Assembly: GCA_031281585.1 (NCBI GenBank)
Contig: JAITFE010000012.1
Coordinates: 1 to 46,378 of the forward strand
DNA: 46,378 nt
Origin: Bifidobacteriaceae bacterium
Lineage (GTDB): Bacteria > Actinomycetota > Actinomycetes > Actinomycetales > WQXJ01
Direction of reading: 5' to 3'
The notes under the pieces were generated by a model. That model searched no databases. It saw only the letters and a list, made by a program, of their open reading frames with translations, and was not told the origin of the DNA. Positions 37,991 through 46,378 of the stretch are shown here, one piece after another. The translations under genes and the position numbers were made by a program. Numbering within the stretch: the first letter of the stretch is position 1; the number at the start of each line of letters is the position of its first letter.

Positions 37991-40725
37991 AAACGCGCCA
38001 GGGAGGGCGGCTGTTCGCCTCCGACCGAACCGACCCGACGGTCTATTGGTCGATCCTGGCGGTCGCGTTCTTGGTGACGCTGCGCGGAGTGTTCAGCGTG
38101 CGCCGGCTGTTGTCCACGGACTCGCTGTTCTACTACGGCCGGGCGTTGCTGTATTCCGGCTACAGTCGCGAGGAGGCCTTCGCCAAGGCGAACGAGGCTG
38201 GCGACACGATTGGCTTCAACGTCCCATCGGTCGAGCGGATGTTCGACTGGAACCTGGTTGAGCCACGCGTCGTCTATTCGCTGCTGAGCGCACCGTTCGT
38301 GCGGTTGATGGGTTGGCACGGTCTGCTGGTCGTGTCGATTGGCGCGGTCGCTTTGCTCTTCGGGTTGATGGGCTGGGCGCTCCGGCGCCGCTACGGCACT
38401 GTTGTGGGCCTGGCCGTCATGTCGCTTGTCTTGTCCTCCGGCACGTGGTTCTTCTTCGGGGTCGCCGCGCTGACGGAGTCGCTGAGCGCCCTATGGTTCG
38501 CCTTGGCGCTGGGGGCGGCGTGGCGAGCTCGCGCTGCGGGCGGGCGACGGAGGCGGGCTTGGTTGCTGGCCGCCGGCGTGGTGACCGTCCTTTTCGCGTT
38601 CACCCGCCAAGCGATGCTCATCCCGGCCGGCGCCTTGTTCGCGGCATGGCTGGGGGAGTGGGCCAAGACCAAGACGCCCAAGAACTCGTGGGCCGGACCG
38701 GCGGCCGTGATCGTTGGAGTCGCGGCGGCGTGCCAGGTTTTCCAACTCCTTGCCTTCCCCTACAGCCCCAAGGCGGAGTGGCTTGTGCAGACCGGTTCGG
38801 ACACATGGACTCTGAAGCAATCGCTGTTCAACGGGTTGCGGGCGGTCTACCTGTCGCTCACCGCCTTCAGCGGCTCCGATGCCGCCATGGCCGTGCTGAT
38901 TGTGCTGTTGGCGGCGTCTTTCGCGGTGTGCTGGCGTCGGGTCGAGGTCCACTTGGCGGCCGGGGCCCTCGCCGCCGGAATGGTGTACCAAATACTAAAT
39001 GGCGCCGCTCAGGTCAGACTGCGCTACTGCCAACCGGGCTGGTTCGCCTATGTCCTGGCAGTCGGCGCGTTGCTGGGTTGGCTCGCGACCCGCCCCAGGG
39101 CCGCGGCGACAAGGATTGCCCGTCCGGCGCCGGCGGCCAAGGCGAGCGAACCCGCGTCGACGGGGGCGCGGCGAGCTTGGCGAGAATGGGCGCCCGTCGC
39201 CCTGCCGGCGGGCGTTGCGGCGGGCTTCTCGACTTTCACATACTTCTTCCCGGCCGCCAACGGGAGCTACGGCTACCAGGCTGGGATCGCCGCTGGAATT
39301 GGCTGGCGACTCAACCAAGGCGAGACCCTGTACCTCGACGTGTGGGAGAACAAGGGGCCGCTGTATTACCTGATCAACGCCCTGGGGGTGAGGCTCGACT
39401 ACTGGCACGGCGTCTACGTGCTGGAACTGATCGCCCTCGTTGCGGGGGCGGTCCTGATGTACAGGCTGGCCCGGATGCTGCTCAACCCCTGGCTGGCGTC
39501 CGTCGCCGCGACCGTGGCGTTGACCCAACTGGCGAAGACTTTGGTGGGAGGGGACCTGGTTGAGGAGTGGGCCATCCCCCTTCAAGCGTTGGCCGCCCTG
39601 GCGGCCTTCCGGGCCGTGACCGAGATGGGGACGCGGCCGGTGCGGCGGGGCCTGGCCCTGGGCTTGACGATTGGCGGGCTCTTCGCGCTGCGGCCCAACC
39701 TGGTCGCGTTCGCGGGCGTCGCCGCCTTGGGGTTGGCCTTGTACCTGGCCAAAAGCCGCGCGTGGTCCCGGCTGTGGCGGCTGGCGGGAACCGCGTTGGC
39801 CGCCTGCGCCGCGGTGCTCGGGGCGCTGGGGGTTTGGCTGGCGGCGGACGGCGCCCTGGGCGCCGCGCTTGAGGCGGCCTACTTTGACGTGGTCCACTGG
39901 CAGCATTCGCCAGAGGAACTCGAGGCCAGTTCTTGGAAGATGCTGGGGTTCGCCTCGCCAGCGGTTTTGATGGCTCTGGGGCTCTTCGGCCTGGGCGTGG
40001 CCGGCCTTGTCGTCCGCCGGTTCTGGCGCCAAGTCGAAGGCGGGGACACCCGCGCCGTGGCATTGACGGCGCCGGTGCGCTGGACGGCTCTGGTTTGCGC
40101 CGCCGGGTTGGCCGCCAACTGGTTGGCCAACCGAGTCTCCGGCAACCCCGATCCCAACTACATGATGTCCTTCGTGCCGCTGATGGCCTGGCCCGTGGCG
40201 TGGCTGATCGCCAAGGCGGTCCAGGGGCTGAACCAGGGGCTGGGCCTGCGGCCGCCCTGGCCCGGGTTGATCGCGGCCCTGTCGGGAATGGTCCTGGTGG
40301 CCGCGTCGGCGGGTCCGGCGGTCGCGGGGCGGGACAAGATCTGGTCTGACAGCGCCTCCAGCGAGTCCGTTCGGGATCTCACGGCTTTTGTGCGGGAGCA
40401 CACGGACCCTGATGACGAGATCGCCTTGTTCGGAGTGTCCCCGACCGTCTACTACGCGGCGCAGCGCGCGCCGGGCACCGCCCGCCTCTACGAGCCGATG
40501 TCCCGCTTTGACGCAGACTTCAAACGGAGGTGGTGCGATTCGCGGGCCGAGGAAGTCCTCGCGGGCCGGCCCAAACTCGTCATTCTTGGCTATGAGGACT
40601 CTTCGAGCGGTTGGACGGCAGGGTGTGTCAGCCCGGATCTGGCCAACAAGGTGCGCGCCATGCTAGACCGCGACTACGAAGCCGCGGACAACGACCACGG
40701 CTGGGCGGCCTATCTTCGCCGCTGA
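37987..40725 (+). CDS. Very large polytopic membrane protein, probable tandem GT-C glycosyltransferase fusion
   Basis: This 912-residue protein has about twenty membrane helices. Two halves each start like a GT-C enzyme: a first luminal loop with [13 protein letters not shown] near residues 43-55, and a second with [21 protein letters not shown] near residues 446-465, which resembles the Asp-x-Trp-Glu-x-Lys-x-Pro loop of ArnT/PMT-like GT39 relatives. Residues 370-395 are a charged, Ala-rich linker. The last 130 residues from about 781 are a soluble domain outside the membrane ([20 protein letters not shown]). GT-C enzymes use polyprenyl-phosphate sugars, fitting the neighbouring Ppm1-like and GtrB-like genes. 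GTG 37987 overlaps the previous stop. Confidence 0.7.
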   Translation: MKTRQGGRLFASDRTDPTVYWSILAVAFLVTLRGVFSVRRLLSTDSLFYYGRALLYSGYSREEAFAKANEAGDTIGFNVPSVERMFDWNLVEPRVVYSLLSAPFVRLMGWHGLLVVSIGAVALLFGLMGWALRRRYGTVVGLAVMSLVLSSGTWFFFGVAALTESLSALWFALALGAAWRARAAGGRRRRAWLLAAGVVTVLFAFTRQAMLIPAGALFAAWLGEWAKTKTPKNSWAGPAAVIVGVAAACQVFQLLAFPYSPKAEWLVQTGSDTWTLKQSLFNGLRAVYLSLTAFSGSDAAMAVLIVLLAASFAVCWRRVEVHLAAGALAAGMVYQILNGAAQVRLRYCQPGWFAYVLAVGALLGWLATRPRAAATRIARPAPAAKASEPASTGARRAWREWAPVALPAGVAAGFSTFTYFFPAANGSYGYQAGIAAGIGWRLNQGETLYLDVWENKGPLYYLINALGVRLDYWHGVYVLELIALVAGAVLMYRLARMLLNPWLASVAATVALTQLAKTLVGGDLVEEWAIPLQALAALAAFRAVTEMGTRPVRRGLALGLTIGGLFALRPNLVAFAGVAALGLALYLAKSRAWSRLWRLAGTALAACAAVLGALGVWLAADGALGAALEAAYFDVVHWQHSPEELEASSWKMLGFASPAVLMALGLFGLGVAGLVVRRFWRQVEGGDTRAVALTAPVRWTALVCAAGLAANWLANRVSGNPDPNYMMSFVPLMAWPVAWLIAKAVQGLNQGLGLRPPWPGLIAALSGMVLVAASAGPAVAGRDKIWSDSASSESVRDLTAFVREHTDPDDEIALFGVSPTVYYAAQRAPGTARLYEPMSRFDADFKRRWCDSRAEEVLAGRPKLVILGYEDSSSGWTAGCVSPDLANKVRAMLDRDYEAADNDHGWAAYLRR

Positions 40726-41486
40726 GGTGCGCGTCTGAACAACGACGCCCAACGCCTGGCCAGGCCCCACTTGGTGACCAGCCACATGGCCTCCCGCACA
40801 ATCGAGCCGCTCATCTTGGAGACTCCCGCCTCGCGTTCGGGGAAGCTGATCGGCACCTCGACAATGCGCGCGCCCGCGTCGCGGACCGCCATTGACATGT
40901 TGACCTGGAAGCCATAGCCGTGGGCCTCAACGGTGCTCAGGTCGATTGAGCGCAGCAAAGACGCTCGGTAGGCCCTGAAGCCGGCGGTCGAGTCCTTGAT
41001 CCTCAGCCCCATCATGATGGAAACGTAGGCGTTGCCGCCCCGCGAGAGGAGTTTGCGCCGCCTCGGCCAGTTCAGGACCTCGCCGCCTTTGACCCAACGG
41101 GACCCGATCGCCAGGTCCGCGCCGCGGTCCAAGGCGGCCAGCAAGTCGGGGAGTTGCTCGGGGCGGTGCGACCCGTCCGCGTCCATCTCCACCAGGGGGT
41201 CGAAACCCCGCTCCAGGCCCCAGGCGAAGCCCGCCAGATACGCCTTGCCCAAGCCTTCCTTGGCCGACCGGTGCAAGACGTGGACGTGGCTGTCGGCGGC
41301 CGCGGCGGCATCGGCCCACTCGCCGGTGCCGTCCGGGCTCGCGTCGTCGGCGACCAAGACGTGGGCGGCTGGGACGGCCCGGCGCAGGCGTTCGACCACG
41401 CCGGGGAGCGATTCGCGTTCGTTGAAAGTCGGGATGATGACCAGCGGCGCCGGTGTGGCCGGGCTGGTCGGCGTCTCCGAGGGCAC
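40710..41486 (-). CDS. ppm1: Polyprenol-phosphate mannose synthase-like GT2 glycosyltransferase
   Basis: The 258-residue GT-A enzyme matches actinobacterial Ppm1/DPM1-type proteins: [35 protein letters not shown], the metal-binding [14 protein letters not shown], and [24 protein letters not shown]. It would make polyprenyl-phosphate mannose on the inner membrane face as donor for GT-C enzymes. It has no C-terminal membrane helices, consistent with the short D2-like form. Its 3' end overlaps the convergent GT-C gene by 16 bp. The GTG start lies 6 nt after TAGCGT, so it is probably leaderless. Confidence 0.88.
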   Translation of the reverse strand: MPSETPTSPATPAPLVIIPTFNERESLPGVVERLRRAVPAAHVLVADDASPDGTGEWADAAAAADSHVHVLHRSAKEGLGKAYLAGFAWGLERGFDPLVEMDADGSHRPEQLPDLLAALDRGADLAIGSRWVKGGEVLNWPRRRKLLSRGGNAYVSIMMGLRIKDSTAGFRAYRASLLRSIDLSTVEAHGYGFQVNMSMAVRDAGARIVEVPISFPEREAGVSKMSGSIVREAMWLVTKWGLARRWASLFRRAPQRRR

Positions 41487-41492
41487 TCAGGC

Positions 41493-41498
41493 ACGCTA
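41493..41498 (-). promoter_or_regulatory. Probable -10 element of a leaderless transcript (Ppm1-like gene)
   Basis: On the minus strand this reads TAGCGT and ends 6 nt before the GTG at 41486. Confidence 0.5.
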
Positions 41499-41547
41499 CC
41501 AGAGGAAACGCCATCCGGCGGTCGACTGGCCGGACCGCGTCGCCTGG

Positions 41548-41553
41548 TAGCCT
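41548..41553 (+). promoter_or_regulatory. Probable -10 element of a leaderless transcript (GtrB-like gene)
   Basis: TAGCCT ends 7 nt before the GTG at 41561. With the element at 41493-41498 it forms a compact divergent promoter region of about 75 bp. Confidence 0.5.
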
Positions 41554-41560
41554 GGGCGGC

Positions 41561-42496
41561 GTGTACAAGGGGCTCAAAGTGGGTGTCGTGGTGCCCGCCT
41601 ACAAGGAGGAAGCCCACATTGAGACCGTCATCAAAACCATGCCGGAGTTCGTGGACCGGATAGCGGTGGTGGACGACGCGAGCCCGGACAACACCGGCGA
41701 GGTCGCCAGAGCGGCGGCGGACCAACGCACCGAGGTCGTCACGCACCAGGTCAACCAAGGGGTCGGCGGGGCGATTGTGACCGGTCACCGGCGCATGATC
41801 GAACTCGACATGGACGTGTCGGTGGTGATGGCGGGGGACGCGCAGATGGACCCCGCCCACCTGCCGCGCCTGCTGGACCCGATCGCGGAGGAGGGGGTCG
41901 GTTTCACCAAGGCGAACCGTTTCTACTCCTCGACGTCTTTCGAGGGCATGCCGAGGCACCGCATCTTCGGAAACATGATCCTCACCCTCCTGACCAAGGC
42001 CGCCTCCGGCTACTGGAATTTGGTGGACCCCCAGAACGGGTACACGGCCTGCACCACCGAGGTGCTGCGCCGCCTGCCGCTGGGCAAGGTGCACAAGCGC
42101 TACGACTTTGAGAACGACCTGCTGATTTGGCTGAACATCTTCGACGTGCGGGCACGGGACGTCAACATCCCGGCGGTTTACGGCGCGGAGACCTCGACCA
42201 TGAACCTGGCCAAGGTCGCCCCGCGCATCATGGGGACGCTGATCGCGGGCGGCTGGCGCCGGCTGTGGCGCAAGTACATCCTTTGGAGCTTCTCGCCCAT
42301 CGCGTTGCTGCTGTTGGCGGGCCTTGCGCTGACCATCTTTGGGCTCGCCGTGGGCGCCTGGGCCACGGTCTGGTCGCTCAGCCACGGCGTGTCCGCCTCG
42401 ACCGGCACCTGGCTGTTGGGCGTCGCGCCAACCATTGTGGGGATCCAGTTCCTGGTCCAGGGTTTGGTTTTGGACATCCAGGCCACCCCCAAGTAG
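41561..42496 (+). CDS. GtrB-like GT2 glycosyltransferase with two C-terminal membrane helices
   Basis: This 311-residue protein has a GT-A domain (VVVPAYKEEAHIETVIKTMP, VVDDASPDNTGEVA, metal-binding MAGDAQMDPAHLPRLL) and two membrane helices at the end (about 240-270 and 285-307). This is the layout of GtrB/DPM1-type enzymes that attach a sugar to polyprenyl phosphate. The next gene encodes a GtrA flippase, so the pair should make and turn over one lipid-linked sugar. GTG 41561 is chosen for its leaderless spacing and because the GT2 fold begins at once; the longer reading from 41453 is not needed. Confidence 0.85.
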   Translation: MYKGLKVGVVVPAYKEEAHIETVIKTMPEFVDRIAVVDDASPDNTGEVARAAADQRTEVVTHQVNQGVGGAIVTGHRRMIELDMDVSVVMAGDAQMDPAHLPRLLDPIAEEGVGFTKANRFYSSTSFEGMPRHRIFGNMILTLLTKAASGYWNLVDPQNGYTACTTEVLRRLPLGKVHKRYDFENDLLIWLNIFDVRARDVNIPAVYGAETSTMNLAKVAPRIMGTLIAGGWRRLWRKYILWSFSPIALLLLAGLALTIFGLAVGAWATVWSLSHGVSASTGTWLLGVAPTIVGIQFLVQGLVLDIQATPK

Positions 42497-42500
42497 CACG

Positions 42501-42980
42501 ATGCCGTCTGCCCCGCCGCCCTCAGCCGACCCCCCCAGCCCTGCCGGACCCCCAGCCGGCCCTCCCGGCGGTCCCCTGGGCCGGTCCCTGGGCCGATTCC
42601 TGGGACCGGACGGTTGGCGGCGGCTGGTCCTGTTCGTCCTGGTTGGCGGCGCGAGCGCGCTGGTGGAGTTCGGGGTGTTCATGGCGTTGGCCGCGCTGGG
42701 CCTGGTCGCATGGGCGGCCAGCGCCATCAGCTTCGTGTCCTCGTTCGCCGTCAACTACCGGGGGAACCGCGACCTGACCTTCCGGGCGGGGGCGGTGCCG
42801 GGGGCGATCCGCCGCTACGTCACCCTGGTGGCCGTCAACCTGGTCGCCTCGACCGCCCTAGTGGCGGCGCTGACCTGGTGCGACGTCCCCGGCTGGATCG
42901 CCAAGCTGATCGCGATGGCCCTGGTGGGCCTGGTCAACTTCGTGGTCCTGCGGGTCTGGGTCTTCCGCCCGTCCGGCTAA
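42501..42980 (+). CDS. GtrA family membrane protein (polyprenyl-phosphate sugar flippase)
   Basis: The 159-residue protein has a Pro/Gly-rich N-terminus of about 38 residues and then four membrane helices with the GtrA pattern: LVLFVLVGGASALVEFGVFMAL, SFVSSFAVNYRGNRDLTFR with the family's Asn-x-x-x-x-Arg-x-x-x-F segment, and the closing GLVNFVVLRVWVFR. GtrA proteins are thought to flip the polyprenyl-phosphate sugar made by GtrB. It starts 4 bp after the GtrB-like gene. Its stop overlaps the end of the poxB-like gene on the other strand by 4 bp. Confidence 0.88.
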   Translation: MPSAPPPSADPPSPAGPPAGPPGGPLGRSLGRFLGPDGWRRLVLFVLVGGASALVEFGVFMALAALGLVAWAASAISFVSSFAVNYRGNRDLTFRAGAVPGAIRRYVTLVAVNLVASTALVAALTWCDVPGWIAKLIAMALVGLVNFVVLRVWVFRPSG

Positions 42981-44707
42981 AGGATCCGGGCGTTGTCGGC
43001 CGCCTCGTGGACCAATTCCGGCAACTCGCCGTGGAACACCCGCTTGATGCTGGAAAGGGTGAAGCCCTCGGCCGTGGAGGTCGGCAAGTGGGACGGCATG
43101 GACAGCGCGGTCGGGTCGACCACCACGTCCAACACCACCGGGCCGCCCTTGTGAGCCAGGGCCTCCGCGACCGCGCCGCGCACGTCGCCCGGCTCCTCGA
43201 CCCGGATCCCGTGCGCGCCCAGGGCGGTGGCCACCGCCGCCAGATTCGGGTTGGGCATGTCCGTGCCGAACGGGATGTAGCCGGCCTCCTGCTGCTCAAT
43301 GTTGACGAAGTCGAGTTGGCCGTTGTTGAAGATGACGTTGACCACCCGCGCCTTGTGCTGCACCTCCGTGATGAGGTCGCCCAAAGCCAGCATGGTGAAA
43401 CCGCCGTCGCCGCACATGGCGATCGCCTGGCGCCCCGGCGCGGCCAGCGCGGCCCCAAAGCCGTACGGCGCCGCAGACGCCATTGACGCCCAGGTCAGCG
43501 ATCCCATGAAGCGGCGGTCCCGGCCGGCGCGGACATGCCGGGCGACCCACATGCACGGCGTGCCGGTGTCCGCGAAGAAGAGGGCGTCGTCGTCGGCCAG
43601 GTCGGAGATGGTGGCCGCCACGAACTCCGGGCGGATCGGCTTCATGTCCGGCCCGCGTTCCACGTAACGGCTCAGCTTGCCCAGCCAGCGCTCCGTTTGG
43701 CGGACGTGGTGGTCCAGGTGCCCGCGGTCGGCGTGGCGCTCCAATCGCGGCAGCAACTGCGCCACGGTCTGGCCGACGTCCCCGACCACGCCCAGTTCGA
43801 TCGGCATCCGCCGTCCCAGCCGCCGCGGGTCGCGGTCTATCTGGATGGCGGGCGTCCCCGCCGGCAGAAAGTTCTGGAAGGGGAAGTCGCAGCCCAGCAT
43901 TAGCACCAGGTCCGCGTCATGGAGCGCGTCGTAGGCGCCGCCCCAGCCGAGCAGGCCGGTCATCCCGACGGCGTTCGGCGTGGCGGCCTCCAGCCACTGC
44001 TTGCCCCGGAACGAGAACGCCACCGGCGCGGCCGTCAGTTCCGCCAGCGCCGCGACCTGCGGCGCGCCGTCGCGGCAGCCGTAGCCGCCCATGATGGTGA
44101 TCTTGCGCGCCTGGTTGATCAGGTCCGCCATGGCGGCGAGGTCCGCCTCGGGGGCCGGGGGAGGGGCGGTGTCGAGGCGCGGCAGCTTGTAGCGGCGCTT
44201 GGTGGACTCCTGTTTGGCCACGTCGCCGGGCAGCGAGATGACGGTCGGCCCGGCCTCGAGCAAGGCCGTGTTGATGGCTTGGTTTATCACCGCGCGGGCC
44301 TGGTCCGCGTCCACGATCCGGCCCGTGTAGAGGGAGGCCGTGCGGAAGAAGTCGTACGGGTTCAGCTCCTCCAGCCCGTCGGTGTCCATGATGGTCCGCT
44401 CGACGTCACCGGCCACGGCGATCACCGGCGCGCCCTCGTGTTTCGCGTCCAGGAGCCCGTTGATCAGGTGCGCCACGCCGGGACCGGCCGTGCCGCAGAC
44501 CGCGACCGGCCGCCCGGTCAGCTGCGCCTCCGAGGCGGCCGCGAACGTCCCGTATTCCTCGTGCCGCACGTGGATGAACTCCACCCGCCCGTTCCGGCGC
44601 AACGCGTCGATCACGGGGTTGAGCGCGTCTCCCACAATTCCGTAGCATCGCGCCACCCCCGCGTCCGCGAGCATCTGCCAAAGTTGATCGGCCACATTGT
44701 GCGCCAT
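42977..44707 (-). CDS. poxB: PoxB-type pyruvate dehydrogenase (quinone), thiamine-diphosphate enzyme
   Basis: This 576-residue ThDP-dependent enzyme starts VADQLWQMLADAGVARCYGIVGDALNPVIDAL, has the cofactor-activating Glu50 in VRHEEYGTFAA, and the ThDP/Mg motif GDGG (433-436) followed by FNNGQLDFVN. The combination GIVGDALNP and NNGQLDFVNIEQQEAG is typical of PoxB, which decarboxylates pyruvate to acetate and passes electrons to the quinone pool. A membrane-binding C-terminal helix as in E. coli is not obvious. The ATG at 44707 has AGAGGGGG upstream; TAGCCT on the minus strand at 44746-44751 is a possible -10. Confidence 0.92.
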   Translation of the reverse strand: MAHNVADQLWQMLADAGVARCYGIVGDALNPVIDALRRNGRVEFIHVRHEEYGTFAAASEAQLTGRPVAVCGTAGPGVAHLINGLLDAKHEGAPVIAVAGDVERTIMDTDGLEELNPYDFFRTASLYTGRIVDADQARAVINQAINTALLEAGPTVISLPGDVAKQESTKRRYKLPRLDTAPPPAPEADLAAMADLINQARKITIMGGYGCRDGAPQVAALAELTAAPVAFSFRGKQWLEAATPNAVGMTGLLGWGGAYDALHDADLVLMLGCDFPFQNFLPAGTPAIQIDRDPRRLGRRMPIELGVVGDVGQTVAQLLPRLERHADRGHLDHHVRQTERWLGKLSRYVERGPDMKPIRPEFVAATISDLADDDALFFADTGTPCMWVARHVRAGRDRRFMGSLTWASMASAAPYGFGAALAAPGRQAIAMCGDGGFTMLALGDLITEVQHKARVVNVIFNNGQLDFVNIEQQEAGYIPFGTDMPNPNLAAVATALGAHGIRVEEPGDVRGAVAEALAHKGGPVVLDVVVDPTALSMPSHLPTSTAEGFTLSSIKRVFHGELPELVHEAADNARIL

Positions 44708-44817
44708 TTCATCGCCCCCTCTTTTCTGGTTTCACACCTTGGGGGAGGCTATGCCGCCCGTTCCATCCGGCCGGGTTCCGCGCCCGTTCGTTCCGCCAGG
44801 CGGACGGTTTGGGGCGG

Positions 44818-45996
44818 TCAGCGCTCGGAGCGGCGCTGGATGAAGGCGGCGATGCCGGGAACCGTGAAGGCGAGCCGTCCGCGTTCGGGCGCGTAGACGA
44901 GCCCCTTGGCGATCAGGGCGGCGCGGGTGGTGGAGAGTTGGCTGGGACTCTTGCCCATCCGCGCGCCGACTTGGCCGACAGCCACCGCGTCCACGCCCGG
45001 GTCGGGGCTGGACGCCGGAGGGAGCATGGCCTCGAGGAAGGTCCGTTCCGCCTTGGTCGCGCGTTCCCATCGGCTGGTGAAAAAGCCGTCGTCGAGTTCG
45101 GCCCAGCCGTCCTCGATGGCTTGGCGGGCGTCCGTCTGGTCGATCTCCGTGCCTTCGGCCAGCCGCCAGGCGTGATATCCGAAGGTTTGCAGAAAGAACG
45201 GGTAGCCCTGGGATTCGCCTGCGATGAGATCAAGGCCCGCGCTGTTGAAGCGGACGCCCAACCGCTCGGCCGGTTGTGCGAGGGCGGCCCGCGAGGACTC
45301 GTGGTCCAGTTTGTCCACCACCGTGTAGCTGAAACGCTCGGCGTAGGAGCGCACGGCGGCCAATTTGCCCCGAACGGACGGGAGGCCCGCGCCGACCAGA
45401 ATGAACGGCCACCCGCGTTGCGCGGCTCGGTGCTGGGCGGCGATCACAGCGCCGGTCACGGTAGGGTCAAGGTCCTGCAACTCGTCGATGAACAGAGCCA
45501 ATCCAGTTCCGTCTTTGGCCAAACGCGGCCCGAGCGTGTCCACCACGTCGAGCAACGCCAGTTCGAGGTCAACCGGTGATTGGCCGGGCTCATGGCGCCC
45601 GATCGCGATGCCGCCTCCCGTCAGCCCGGCGTTGAGCGAGAACGAGTCGATCGCTTTTACGGCTTCGGCGAAGCCCCGGCGCCGGACCACCTTGTGGCGG
45701 ACGCGCTCAAGTTCGCGGGCCAACCGCCGACCGGCCGATCCGAGCTCCGGGTCCGCGCCGGCCGCCTCGAGGTTCATGGTCTGCCAGTGAGCATCCTCGG
45801 CCCGCGCCTGAAACGCCTCGAGCAGCACGGTCTTGCCCACGCCGCGAAGGCCGAACAGAACCAAAGGACTTGAGGGCAGGCCGGTTGCGGACCTCGCCAT
45901 CATGGCTTCGAAGTCTGCCAGCTGCTTTTGACGACCGGCCAACTCCGGCGGCCGCAGGCCGGCGCCTGGGCTGAAAGGGTTGGAACGCTGGTCCAC
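44818..45996 (-). CDS. AAA+ ATPase of the Orc1/Cdc6-like type with C-terminal winged helix
   Basis: The 392-residue protein has an N-terminal RPPELAGRQKQLADFEAMM segment, Walker A GLRGVGKT (49-56), Walker B LALFIDELQDLD (about 166-177), and lid helices. The last 70 residues look like a winged helix (VDAVAVGQVGARMGKSPSQLSTTRAALIAKGLVYAPERGRLAFTVP). This is the layout of mobile-type AAA+ proteins related to Cdc6 found scattered in actinobacteria. Function is not known; DNA binding is likely. The GTG at 45996 lies 7 nt after TATACT, and a large palindrome covers the promoter. Self-regulation through this site is an inference. Confidence 0.8.
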   Translation of the reverse strand: MDQRSNPFSPGAGLRPPELAGRQKQLADFEAMMARSATGLPSSPLVLFGLRGVGKTVLLEAFQARAEDAHWQTMNLEAAGADPELGSAGRRLARELERVRHKVVRRRGFAEAVKAIDSFSLNAGLTGGGIAIGRHEPGQSPVDLELALLDVVDTLGPRLAKDGTGLALFIDELQDLDPTVTGAVIAAQHRAAQRGWPFILVGAGLPSVRGKLAAVRSYAERFSYTVVDKLDHESSRAALAQPAERLGVRFNSAGLDLIAGESQGYPFFLQTFGYHAWRLAEGTEIDQTDARQAIEDGWAELDDGFFTSRWERATKAERTFLEAMLPPASSPDPGVDAVAVGQVGARMGKSPSQLSTTRAALIAKGLVYAPERGRLAFTVPGIAAFIQRRSER

Positions 45997-46003
45997 AATG
46001 GCA

Positions 46004-46009
46004 AGTATA
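46004..46009 (-). promoter_or_regulatory. Probable -10 element of a leaderless transcript (AAA+ ATPase gene)
   Basis: On the minus strand this reads TATACT, a strong -10, ending 7 nt before the GTG at 45996. It overlaps the outer edge of the 59-bp palindrome. A -35 would lie around 46027-46033, in the inner arm and spacer. Confidence 0.6.
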
Positions 46010-46064
46010 GCGATCTATACCCGTGTATAGCAGAATCTCCTATACACGGGTATAAATCACTATA
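46006..46064. repeat. 59-bp near-perfect palindrome, probable operator
   Basis: Arms 46006-46030 and 46040-46064 are reverse complements at 23 of 25 positions, around a 9-bp spacer. The inner 15 bp of each arm, TATACCCGTGTATAG, are perfect, and each is itself a dyad (TATAC, 4 bp, GTATA). The site is far more A/T-rich than its surroundings. It covers the promoter of the AAA+ gene and the last codons of the MFS gene. Two dimer sites arranged symmetrically suggest cooperative repressor binding. Confidence 0.9.
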
Positions 46065-46378
46065 GATGTGCGGCCGGTGGCCGCCGCAGCCGCTCCGACC
46101 AGCGCGAACGCGGATCCGATGAACAGGGCCGGGCGGTAGCCCGTGCCGGCCACGGCGCCGGCCAGGGCCGGGCCGACAATCTGGCCCAAGGCGTAGCCGG
46201 CGGTCAGGATGGCGACCGCGCGCCCAGGGGCCAGGGCGCGGCCGGCCGCCATGGCCAAGGCCACCGCGCCCATGAAGGTCCCGCCGAACAGGACTGCGGC
46301 GGCGCCGGCCGCCCAGGGGCCCTCGGCCAGGGCGGGCAGGGCCATCCCGAGGGCCTGGATGGCCAAGGCGCAGGCCAG
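46040..46378 (-). CDS. MFS transporter, C-terminal part (YbfB/YjiJ-like), runs off the window
   Basis: The last 112 residues of a major facilitator protein are visible, with four membrane helices. The stretches TAGYALGQIVGPALAGAVAGT and YRPALFIGSAFALVGAAAAA resemble the YbfB/YjiJ branch. The 5' part lies beyond position 46378. The final residues (SIVIYTRV) and the stop codon are encoded by the right arm of the palindrome, so the original end of this gene may have been replaced when that sequence arrived. Substrate unknown. Confidence 0.7.
   Translation of the reverse strand: MACALAIQALGMALPALAEGPWAAGAAAVLFGGTFMGAVALAMAAGRALAPGRAVAILTAGYALGQIVGPALAGAVAGTGYRPALFIGSAFALVGAAAAATGRTSIVIYTRV

Noticed and set aside
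46006-46064. Rho-independent terminator of the MFS gene
   Set aside because: The repeat is A/T-rich, has internal dyads, no U-run, and overlaps a promoter with correct spacing. An operator explains it better, though an effect on MFS transcript ends is not excluded.

Overview
The window looks like a chromosome segment of a high-GC Gram-positive bacterium (Actinomycetota). The evidence is the strong G/C bias at third codon positions, frequent GTG starts, a NucS-type mismatch endonuclease, a DUF2550 gene directly after atpC, many start codons placed 6-7 nt after a TANNNT hexamer (leaderless genes), and a short epsilon subunit. The order and genus cannot be fixed from the sequence alone.

Layout. 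(1) 66-7209 is a conserved membrane/AAA+ cluster: an RDD protein, a SpoIIM-family protein, and a tightly coupled minus-strand operon (Pro/Gln/Tyr-rich membrane protein, DUF4129, DUF4350, MoxR ATPase, DUF58). (2) 7336-9606 holds tsaC, a WecA-like phosphoglycosyl transferase and an AtpI-like protein, leading into (3) 9729-16602, a complete F1Fo ATP synthase operon atpBEFHAGDC with a perfect hairpin between atpB and atpE, followed by DUF2550. (4) 16963-20625 has a PduO-type cobalamin adenosyltransferase divergent from a lipoprotein GH3 enzyme, then nucS and two small unknowns. (5) 20622-25664 has a Cthe_2159-type beta-helix lipoprotein, a DUF4956 membrane protein and two glycosyltransferases.

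(6) 25739-35191 is the accessory region. A GH13 alpha-glucosidase-type gene is split by a 1,870-bp insertion sequence with 39-bp terminal inverted repeats and a 6-bp target duplication (ATGCAG). It is followed by an unusual divergent pair. One member is a cytoplasmic protein that appears to join a PIN-type nuclease domain to an RCC1 beta-propeller. The other is an 1,118-residue secreted protein that joins a Sec signal, a PD-(D/E)XK-like nuclease motif set, an FrpC-like calcium domain, RTX repeats and an HCBP-related tail. This pair is the best candidate in the window for an undescribed system.

(7) 35309-42980 is an envelope-glycan locus. It has a WbpD/WbpE/WbpB-like set for a diacetamido-uronic acid sugar nucleotide, a very large membrane protein that looks like two fused GT-C modules, a Ppm1-like polyprenol-phosphate mannose synthase, and a GtrB-like/GtrA pair that would make and flip a lipid-linked sugar. 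(8) 42977-46378 has a PoxB-type pyruvate dehydrogenase, an Orc/Cdc6-like AAA+ ATPase with a C-terminal winged helix whose promoter sits in a 59-bp near-perfect palindrome, and the C-terminal end of an MFS transporter that runs off the window.

All functional calls come from reading motifs and layout by eye. No database search was possible.
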